A DNA stretch of 10,902 bases from an uncultured Lentisphaeria bacterium (GTDB lineage Bacteria > Verrucomicrobiota > Lentisphaeria > JABSQK01 > CAJWLW01), in the NCBI GenBank assembly GCA_913042885.1, contig CAJWLW010000153.1:1-10902 (forward strand), in the 5' to 3' direction. Below, piece by piece: positions 1 to 5,691 of the stretch. The notes under the pieces were generated by a model. It was not told the DNA's origin and searched no databases. It worked only from the letters and a program-made list of their open reading frames with translations. Numbering within the stretch: the stretch's first letter is position 1; each line of letters opens with the position of its first letter. A program made the translations under genes and the position numbers.

Positions 1-288
1 GAACTTCACGTCGCTGTTCTCACCCGCGGCGCCGCCGGCAGTCTGGCGATCTCTGGCGCCACCAGCTCGGAGCAGCCGGTGATTGCCACGGATATTGTTG
101 ATACCGTCGGGGCCGGCGATGCTTTCGGGGCGGCATTCGTGGTCGCTTTGGATGCAGGCCAGCCGCTTGATGACGCACATGCCCTGGCGGCACAGGTGGC
201 GGCATTCGTCTGTTCACAATCCGGCGCTATGTCACCGCTGCCAAAAGAGGTTCTCAGGCAATGGGATCGCCAGGACCCAAGGGCGTGA
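1..288 (+). CDS. PfkB-family carbohydrate kinase, C-terminal part (5'-truncated by window edge)
   Basis: The reading frame is open from the first base and ends at TGA 286-288, giving the last 95 residues of a ribokinase/fructokinase-family (PfkB) sugar kinase. The visible part starts in the strand that reads AVLTRGAAGSLAIS, typical of the ATP-binding half of the fold. PfkB signature 2 follows, DTVGAGDAFGAA (residues 34-45 of the fragment), where the Asp of GAGD is the catalytic base that activates the sugar hydroxyl and the GAG forms the anion hole. The tail CSQSGAMSPLP resembles the fructokinase/2-keto-3-deoxygluconate kinase end. The family phosphorylates sugars or nucleosides with ATP in the cytoplasm; the substrate-binding N-terminus lies outside the window, so the substrate cannot be named. 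The next gene downstream is a sugar ABC ATPase on the same strand, 190 bp away, which fits a sugar uptake and phosphorylation locus. Confidence 0.93.
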   Translation, partial: ELHVAVLTRGAAGSLAISGATSSEQPVIATDIVDTVGAGDAFGAAFVVALDAGQPLDDAHALAAQVAAFVCSQSGAMSPLPKEVLRQWDRQDPRA

Positions 289-478
289 TGGAGTTGTGCC
301 GCGGTTGTCTCCAATGATGAGCAACTGCCGGCAGGAAGACGCAGTGGCAGTAGGCCGCGCCGAAGACGACCTTTCCAGGATACCCTTTGCGTGTTATTTT
401 CGAATGATTGGCTATATTCCGCTTTTCGATGCAGTTATTTCAATTGTTTTTCCGATTCACATTCTGCGAGATAATACA

Positions 479-1576
479 ATGGCCCGAGTAAAACTCGAAA
501 ATGTCCGCAAGGTCTTTCCCGGCAACATCGAGGCGGTCAAAGATTTTACGTTGGACATCGATAATAACGAGTTCATCGTCCTCGTCGGCCCGTCCGGTTG
601 CGGCAAGTCCACAACTTTGCGGATGATCGCTGGACTCGAGGAGATCAGTGCGGGTAAAATTTCGATAGGTGACCGTGTCGTCAACGATCTGCCGCCGAAG
701 GATCGTGATATCGCCATGGTGTTTCAGAATTATGCACTGTATCCGCACATGACGGTTTACGACAATATGGCGTTTTCCCTGAAGCTGCGGAAAATGCCGC
801 GGGCAGAGATCAAGCAGCGCGTCCAGGAAGCAGCTGATCTTCTTAGCATCAACGAGCTGCTGGCTCGTCGCCCCAAGGAGCTCTCGGGCGGCCAGCGCCA
901 GCGCGTGGCCGTCGGACGGGCGATCGTCCGGCACCCGGCAGTCTTCCTGTTCGACGAACCGCTTTCGAACCTCGACGCCAAGCTGCGTGTCCAGATGCGC
1001 GTCGAGATCAGTCGCCTCCACAACAGCCTTGATGCGACGATGATCTACGTCACCCACGATCAGGTGGAGGCGATGACCATGGGCGATCGTATCGTTGTGA
1101 TGCGCGACGGTGATATACAGCAGGTGGCCTCACCGACCGAGCTCTACGACAAGCCCGCGAATCAGTTTGTCGCCTCGTTTATCGGCACGCCGCCAATGAA
1201 TTTTCTCTATGGCCGCGTTGCCAGGCACGATGATGGATTGGCCTTCGAAGAAGGCTCCTGCACGATTGCGATTCCGGCTAACTTCCATGAGGCCCTGGCG
1301 CCATTCACCGACAAGCCGCTGGTTTTCGGCATCCGTCCAGAGGACGTCGGTTCGGAGATGGCGGAACATGATTCGCCGGTCTACATACGTGCAAGTATCG
1401 ATGTCGTGGAACCGATGGGGTCAGAAACGATGCTTTACATGCGCACTGAAGACAACACCTTCATCTCACGGATCGATCCGCACCGGACCTGTCATGCCGG
1501 CGATGAAATGAAGCTGGCGCTGGATATGGACAAAGCCCATTTCTTCGAACCGGAGACGGAAGAAGTCGTGGCGTAA
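479..1576 (+). CDS. ugpC: UgpC/MalK-type sugar ABC transporter ATP-binding protein
   Basis: This 365-residue protein is the nucleotide-binding subunit that powers a CUT1-type sugar or glycerol-phosphate ABC importer at the inner face of the cytoplasmic membrane. All ABC motifs are intact: Walker A GPSGCGKST (37-45), Q-loop Q83 in MVFQNYALYPHMTVYDN, signature LSGGQRQRVAVGRA (135-148), Walker B VFLFDEP (155-161, catalytic E160), D-loop SNLDAKLR and H-loop H193 in YVTHDQVEAMTMGDR. After GTPPMNF (236-242) comes a C-terminal regulatory domain of about 120 residues (TOBE/OB-like), typical of MalK/UgpC/MsiK and giving the usual family length. The open frame extends upstream without a stop, but homology begins at MARVKLENV, so ATG 479 is chosen; the Shine-Dalgarno is weak (GCGAG, about 8 nt upstream). 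No permease or solute-binding gene lies next to it in the window. Family assignment is certain; the transported sugar is unknown. Confidence 0.95.
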   Translation: MARVKLENVRKVFPGNIEAVKDFTLDIDNNEFIVLVGPSGCGKSTTLRMIAGLEEISAGKISIGDRVVNDLPPKDRDIAMVFQNYALYPHMTVYDNMAFSLKLRKMPRAEIKQRVQEAADLLSINELLARRPKELSGGQRQRVAVGRAIVRHPAVFLFDEPLSNLDAKLRVQMRVEISRLHNSLDATMIYVTHDQVEAMTMGDRIVVMRDGDIQQVASPTELYDKPANQFVASFIGTPPMNFLYGRVARHDDGLAFEEGSCTIAIPANFHEALAPFTDKPLVFGIRPEDVGSEMAEHDSPVYIRASIDVVEPMGSETMLYMRTEDNTFISRIDPHRTCHAGDEMKLALDMDKAHFFEPETEEVVA

Positions 1577-1621
1577 GTCTGGCTACTGATTACACCACGT
1601 AGCGTACGATCCGGATCCAGG

Positions 1622-3043
1622 TCACGGCCCGGGCGGTCCTGCCCCCAGTCTTTTTTCCAGAAACCACTCTTCGAGCTGACTCGGCTTGAGGTTGACTCCG
1701 ATTATTTTATGGTCGGCGTCCAGGACATAGAGCTCGGGCGTGATGTCGACATTGTATTTCAGATGGTGCCGACTTTCGTAGCGTGGGTCGATGGCATTGT
1801 GCCAGGTCAGTCCTTCCTGCTCGATATAGTCGAACCAGGGATCGACATCGATATTGAGGCATAAGGCGTAGACCTCCAATCCCCGATCTTTCCACCTCAG
1901 ATAGATGTCGTTCAGTTCCGGCGTTATTTCCTGACAATGTTCGCAGTCGACGTTGTACATATACAGCGCGACAATGGGAGCCTTCAGATCGTATAGGGCC
2001 AGGTCGTTGCCGTCCGGATCGATGCATTTGATGTTCTGCGCAGTCTTGCCCAGCAAACTCGGCCGCAATTTGTTGGCGCGCTGGCGTAATTTCTGCAATT
2101 CTTCACGGGGAACCGAAAAGGCGAGCTCGTTCGTCATATATTTGTCGACGACGTGTACGTAAACGGATTCGCCACCCATCATCGTCGATTTGCTGTAACC
2201 GAGACACAGATAACTGGTCACGTAGCTGAACAGCTCGTCATTGGCCTTCACTCCCGCCATGACCTTGTCGACCGACTCGATAACTGCCTCGACGTTGCGC
2301 GGCGTCAACTTTTTGATGTAGCGGTCCAGCTTATTGTGGAACACCGGTGTCCGCAAAAGGCGAGCATCCGTGAAATCGAAGTTGTCCCAATACCCCTCAC
2401 GGTAACGCCGTGTTTGCTCTTCGATATCGAGTTCGCCGTTCGCCATCTTTGGGTACTCCAGCAGCGGATTTTGGCCGCTAAGTTTGTATGACGAAAAGAA
2501 GGATTCAGGATGCTGGGCGCAGAACTGGTAAATGTGGGAGTGCCGTTTGGCGACCAGGGTATTGCGTTGTGCTTGGAGCTCGCTTACGTCGGCGTTGGCA
2601 TCTGCCTTTCTCAGTTCGTTGATTTTTTCGAACACCGGGTCAACTGTCTCCTGGTAGGAGGCTTCGTATGCCAGGTTTTCGTAGAGTAATTTGTTGTCGA
2701 GCGAACCGGTGACTGTCGCTGCGCCTGTGAGATCGTCAAGACTTGTGTGAATACTGAACTGCTGATCCACATCGAGCAGGATTTGCAGCCCCTGTTCCTC
2801 GGGTAGCACCAGCGAATACAGCCCGCTGGGGAAAGCTTCGTCCTTCGTAACGACGATCGTTGGCCCGGAGACAGTGAATGCTGGTAGAGCCATAAAGCTT
2901 TGGTCGCCGTATACCCCGATGAATTTGCACTTGCCGCCCTGGAACCCGTCGATCGTAACTTCGACGTGGCACGGTGGCGTATCCGTTTGCGCCAGGGCCA
3001 GACCGGCAATGAGACAGCTCAATAGGATGGATTGCTTGACCAT
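1622..3043 (-). CDS. Exported thioredoxin-fold (TlpA/redoxin-like) protein with large N-terminal extension
   Basis: A 473-residue protein. Residues 1-18 form a Sec signal peptide (K3, hydrophobic ILLSCLIAGLALA, likely cut at ALA|Q19), so it should act outside the cytoplasmic membrane. Residues about 25-115 look like a beta-rich domain resembling DUF4369, the middle (about 120-330) is helical and DUF5106-like, and the C-terminus (about 330-473) is a thioredoxin fold. The redox motif is C367-E-H-C370 in YNVDCEHCQEITPEL, and the cis-Pro loop is at T435-P436 (DITPELYVLD). This order is characteristic of Bacteroidota TlpA-like disulfide reductases. The frame is open further upstream, but AAAGGAG at 3054-3060, 10 nt before ATG 3043, and the signal peptide fix the start. 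It is convergent with the ABC ATPase gene (45 bp apart) and divergent from the MR/MLE gene. The likely role is thiol-disulfide exchange in the envelope; partners are unknown, and the N-terminal domain names are by resemblance. Confidence 0.87.
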   Translation of the reverse strand: MVKQSILLSCLIAGLALAQTDTPPCHVEVTIDGFQGGKCKFIGVYGDQSFMALPAFTVSGPTIVVTKDEAFPSGLYSLVLPEEQGLQILLDVDQQFSIHTSLDDLTGAATVTGSLDNKLLYENLAYEASYQETVDPVFEKINELRKADANADVSELQAQRNTLVAKRHSHIYQFCAQHPESFFSSYKLSGQNPLLEYPKMANGELDIEEQTRRYREGYWDNFDFTDARLLRTPVFHNKLDRYIKKLTPRNVEAVIESVDKVMAGVKANDELFSYVTSYLCLGYSKSTMMGGESVYVHVVDKYMTNELAFSVPREELQKLRQRANKLRPSLLGKTAQNIKCIDPDGNDLALYDLKAPIVALYMYNVDCEHCQEITPELNDIYLRWKDRGLEVYALCLNIDVDPWFDYIEQEGLTWHNAIDPRYESRHHLKYNVDITPELYVLDADHKIIGVNLKPSQLEEWFLEKRLGAGPPGP

Positions 3044-3053
3044 GCGACGTTTG

Positions 3054-3060
3054 CTCCTTT
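3054..3060 (-). promoter_or_regulatory. Shine-Dalgarno of the thioredoxin-like gene
   Basis: The minus strand reads AAAGGAG, 10 nt upstream of ATG 3043. It decides the start in favour of the MVKQSILL signal peptide rather than the in-frame ATGs 10 and 20 codons further upstream. Confidence 0.75.
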
Positions 3061-3073
3061 GATCCCGTCCCAT

Positions 3074-3103
3074 ATCATAGCGTTTGGACGGCCGATCAGC
3101 CAA
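3074..3103 (-). promoter_or_regulatory. Candidate sigma70-type promoter for the thioredoxin-like gene
   Basis: On the minus strand TTGGCT (3103-3098) and TATGAT (3079-3074) are separated by 18 nt, matching the -35 at 4 of 6 and the -10 at 5 of 6 positions. Transcription would begin near 3067, leaving a leader of about 24 nt that contains the Shine-Dalgarno. The spacer carries the sequence GTCCAAACGC, which recurs at the 7624-7651 promoter. Confidence 0.5.
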
Positions 3104-3122
3104 TGGTTTTGGGCAGTAGTAT

Positions 3123-3148
3123 GCAGCAAACGTTTGATCGTTTGCTGC
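3123..3148. promoter_or_regulatory. 26-bp perfect inverted repeat, candidate operator (LacI-like palindrome inside)
   Basis: GCAGCAAACG (3123-3132) and CGTTTGCTGC (3139-3148) are perfect inverted arms of 10 bp around the 6-nt spacer TTTGAT. The left arm plus spacer also contain the continuous palindrome CAAACGTTTG (3127-3136) with a central CG, the hallmark of many LacI-family operators. A third CGTTTG half-site lies at 3081-3086. The element sits between the divergent candidate promoters and overlaps the -35 of the plus-strand one, a position where a bound regulator could block transcription of the MR/MLE gene. No regulator gene is in the window. As RNA it could also form a hairpin, but it has no T-tract on either side, so a terminator is unlikely. 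Confidence 0.6.
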
Positions 3149-3161
3149 GTGTTGCTATGTT
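3134..3161 (+). promoter_or_regulatory. Candidate promoter for the MR/MLE enzyme gene, overlapping the inverted repeat
   Basis: TTGATC (3134-3139) and TATGTT (3156-3161) with a 16-nt spacer match the sigma70 consensus at 4 of 6 positions each. The start would fall near 3168, giving a leader of about 60 nt before ATG 3227. The match is moderate; the overlap with the palindromic element supports regulated use. Confidence 0.35.
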
Positions 3162-3226
3162 TGACGTCGGACAGCCGAATCTGTTCACTCACTTTCATTG
3201 GTTTGCCTGAACCGGAGATCAAAAAA

Positions 3227-4342
3227 ATGAAAATCACCGGCGTGACGGCCATCGTACTGGCCCTTCCCGAAGTTACTGCAGCCTGTGACGGGACACAGGA
3301 TACCTGCCTGATCCGTATCGACACCGATGCCGGCATCACCGGTTGGGGTGAAGTCGACTCGTGTCCGACAGTGATCAAGGCGATTGTCGATGCACCGTTG
3401 TCCCACCAGATCTGCAATGGCATCCGCAATACCCTGGTAGGCGCCGATCCGCTGGACATCGATGCCTGCATGCAGCGCATGGACGAGACAATGAATTATT
3501 ACGGGCGTACAGCCGCTGGCGCCCATGCCCAGGCCGGTGTCAATATCGCGCTTTGGGACCTCCTGGGTAAGGCCCGTGAGCGCCCGGTGTATCAGTTGCT
3601 TGGCGGGCCGTTCAAGAAGAAGTTCAGAGCCTACTGTTCCATTCTTTTCGGTGATAGCCCGGCCGAGACCGGCGAGCTTGCCCGCAGATTCGCCGACAAA
3701 GGTTTCACCGCCATCAAGTTCGGCTGGGGGCCGATGGGCCAAAGCGAAGAGAAGGATATCGCCCTGGTTCGCGAAGCCCGTAAAGGCGCCGGGGACGACA
3801 TCGATATTCTCGTTGATGCCGGCCAGGTGTGGGACTGGGAGACTGCTTTGGTGCGGGCTCGGCAATTCCAGGAGTTCGGCATTTTCTGGCTCGAGGAACC
3901 GCTGCACCCACAGGACGTCGACGGCTATCGCCGTCTGTCCGATGAGAGTCCTGTGCCGATCGCTGCCGCCGAGGCCGAGGCGAACTTCGAAGACTTCGAG
4001 CGCATGGTTGTCGACGGCGGGCTCGACTGGATCCAGCCGGACCCGGGGCGCTGCGGTATTTCCACCTTTGTCGAGGCCGGCCAGATGGCTGTGCGCAATC
4101 GACGCAAAGTCGTCAACCACAGTTTCAAGAGCGGCGTTACGCTCTCTGCTTCGTTGCAGGCGTTGTCGGCTATTCCGGGAACGACTGTCTGCGAATTCTG
4201 CATGGCCGACTCACCGTTGCGTCACGAACTGACCAATGAGGTTTTCGATATCGACGACGACGGCTTCGCAACACTGCCGGAAGGCCCCGGGCTTGGTGTG
4301 ACGATCAACGAAAAGATCATCGAGAAGTACCGGGTTGCGTAA
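3227..4342 (+). CDS. Mandelate racemase/muconate lactonizing enzyme-family protein (enolase superfamily)
   Basis: A 371-residue cytoplasmic enolase-superfamily enzyme of normal length. Residues 1-125 form the capping domain, including the MLE signature region around AQAGVNIALWDLLGKA (101-116), followed by the (beta/alpha)8 barrel. Visible Mg2+ ligands are D197 (LVDAG), E223 (WLEEP) and E249 (IAAAEAEA). Acid/base candidates are K164 in AIKFGWG and the dyad H298 (VVNHSF) with D272 (QPDPGRCG), as in the mandelate racemase subgroup. The usual second Lys of the KxK motif is Gly (K164-F-G166). The family abstracts the alpha-proton of a carboxylate to racemise, epimerise or dehydrate acid sugars; dehydration of a sugar acid fits the neighbouring sugar genes but is inferred. 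GGAG at 3214-3217 lies 9 nt before ATG 3227. The frame runs on upstream to 3032, but that part crosses the promoter region and shows no family similarity. Confidence 0.93.
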   Translation: MKITGVTAIVLALPEVTAACDGTQDTCLIRIDTDAGITGWGEVDSCPTVIKAIVDAPLSHQICNGIRNTLVGADPLDIDACMQRMDETMNYYGRTAAGAHAQAGVNIALWDLLGKARERPVYQLLGGPFKKKFRAYCSILFGDSPAETGELARRFADKGFTAIKFGWGPMGQSEEKDIALVREARKGAGDDIDILVDAGQVWDWETALVRARQFQEFGIFWLEEPLHPQDVDGYRRLSDESPVPIAAAEAEANFEDFERMVVDGGLDWIQPDPGRCGISTFVEAGQMAVRNRRKVVNHSFKSGVTLSASLQALSAIPGTTVCEFCMADSPLRHELTNEVFDIDDDGFATLPEGPGLGVTINEKIIEKYRVA

Positions 4343-4417
4343 AAAAAGTCAGGCGGAAAGTTTACTCGCCCGTTGCTATGTGGGCTTCGCCAGAGACTCT
4401 GACAGTTGACCTCTTTT
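4341..4417. terminator. Possible bidirectional terminator between convergent genes
   Basis: GTCAGGCG (4348-4355) can pair with CGCC (4388-4391) and TGAC (4400-4403), with an 8-nt bulge on one side. On the minus strand the structure is followed by TTTTTTT (4347-4341, overlapping the MR/MLE stop codon); on the plus strand TTTTT follows at 4413-4417. The position between two converging genes fits, but the stem is imperfect and the loop is large. Confidence 0.33.
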
Positions 4418-4420
4418 TCC

Positions 4421-5689
4421 CTATCCCACCACAGCGTCGAGCTGGGAGAACACCTTCTCAAACGCACGCACTGCGTACTGCACCTCGTCGGGGGTGTGAG
4501 GCCAGTGATACATGTTGATCAGCCAGGTCGTCTGGTCGGCAACTGACAGGCCGACCGGATAATCTTCGACGTTATAGGTGACGCAGCCTTTGTAGTGGCC
4601 GTCCGACCAGGGAGAACCTTTGCCGTAGCCGACCTTGTCGTGGATGACGCTTTGGGCCGGCAGAATCTTGCGCTGCCAGGAACAGATATTCAGACCCTCG
4701 GCACGAAGCGCATCGGTGACGGCATCGCGAAACGCTGCTTCCGGCATGTCGTACCCGGCCGCCTGCGCTGACAGCATCAGCGGGAAGAACCAGAAGACAC
4801 AGGTGCGGTCGTCCCGGTACTGCGGCAATGTTACGAACTCATACTGGCCCAGTGCATCCCGGAGGATCTGTGCATTGGCCATGCGGCAGGCATTCATTTC
4901 GTCGAGTCGCTGCAGTTGACTGCGTACGAAGGCTGCGACGAACTCGGTGGTGCGGTACATCCAACCCATGGCGTAGCTTTCATACTGTCGTTTCTCGTCC
5001 TTGTATACGCGCTCGCCAAATGCGCGCACCATCAGGGCTCGTTCCTTCAGTTCGTCGTCGTCGGTGACGAAGAAGCCGCCGTCACCGCCGCACAGGTTCT
5101 TGTACTTGTTGAGGCTGAAGGCCCCGACCGCTCCCAGCGAGCCAGTCTTCTTGCCGTGGTATTCGGCGCCGTGCGACTGGCAGGCATCTTCGATCACTGC
5201 CAGGCCGTGTTTTGCCGCGACCGCATTGATCTCGTCCATGTCGGCCGGGTAACCGTTCAGGTGTACTGGAAGGATTGCCTTTGTGTACGGCGTGATCGCG
5301 GCCTCGAGTTTCGTCGGATCGAGATTCCAGGTTTCCGGCTCGACATCGACGAAGACGGGGATGGCGTTGTGATGCAGCACTGCCGTTGCCGTGGCAATAA
5401 AACTGTAAGACGGCACGATCACTTCGTCTCCGGGGCCGGCGCCCGTTGCTGCCACGGACATATGTAGGGCTGCAGTGCCGCTGTTCGTTGCTAGGCAGTG
5501 CTTCACGCCGACGTACGCCGCCCACTCCTCCTGCAGGGCGTCGATCTCCGGGGTGTCGTCGCTGTTGATGCCGTAGTCCATGGCTCGCATGACAGCCTGC
5601 TTGTCGGCATCGGTGATGCATGGCCAGCGTCTGAGAATGTCTGTCGGCACCGCCTTCGGTCCGCCGTTGATTGCCAGTGCTTCACCCAT
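4421..5689 (-). CDS. DegT/DnrJ/EryC1/StrS-family PLP-dependent aminotransferase
   Basis: A 422-residue fold-type I aminotransferase of the sugar-aminotransferase (DegT/StrS) family, of normal length and without a signal peptide. Visible motifs: NSGTAALHMSVAA (69-81), which contacts the PLP phosphate; PSYSFIATATAV (93-104); VIEDACQSHGA (165-175) with D168, the Asp that pairs with the PLP pyridine nitrogen; and FSLNKYKNLCGGDGGF (191-206), where K197 aligns with the internal-aldimine lysine. Classical members transfer an amino group from Glu or Gln to a keto-sugar, usually nucleotide-linked or a keto-inositol; relatives in catabolic loci are poorly characterised. ATG 5689 follows the upstream DUF4091 stop by 2 bp, and its Shine-Dalgarno GGAG (5698-5701, 8 nt spacing) lies inside the last codons of that gene, so translation is probably coupled. 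The N-terminus INGGPKAVPTDILRRWPCIT matches the family. The substrate is not deducible here. Confidence 0.93.
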   Translation of the reverse strand: MGEALAINGGPKAVPTDILRRWPCITDADKQAVMRAMDYGINSDDTPEIDALQEEWAAYVGVKHCLATNSGTAALHMSVAATGAGPGDEVIVPSYSFIATATAVLHHNAIPVFVDVEPETWNLDPTKLEAAITPYTKAILPVHLNGYPADMDEINAVAAKHGLAVIEDACQSHGAEYHGKKTGSLGAVGAFSLNKYKNLCGGDGGFFVTDDDELKERALMVRAFGERVYKDEKRQYESYAMGWMYRTTEFVAAFVRSQLQRLDEMNACRMANAQILRDALGQYEFVTLPQYRDDRTCVFWFFPLMLSAQAAGYDMPEAAFRDAVTDALRAEGLNICSWQRKILPAQSVIHDKVGYGKGSPWSDGHYKGCVTYNVEDYPVGLSVADQTTWLINMYHWPHTPDEVQYAVRAFEKVFSQLDAVVG

Positions 5690-5691
5690 GT

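Noticed and set aside
83..478. In-frame upstream extension of the ABC ATPase open frame
   Set aside because: It overlaps the end of the kinase gene in another frame, its translation resembles no ABC domain, and the conserved protein begins at ATG 479.
289..478. Promoter for the ABC ATPase gene in the AT-rich gap
   Set aside because: TATATT at 413-418 is a plausible -10, but no acceptable -35 lies at 15-19 nt spacing, so it was not called.
1577..1621. GCTAC/GTAGC hairpin and the palindrome GATCCGGATC between convergent genes
   Set aside because: The stem is short with a 12-nt loop and no T-tract; it is within chance expectation.
3185..4120. 311-residue open frame on the minus strand opposite the MR/MLE gene
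   Set aside because: It is antisense to a gene with intact catalytic motifs; the translation shows no recognisable domain, and long antisense frames are expected at this GC content.
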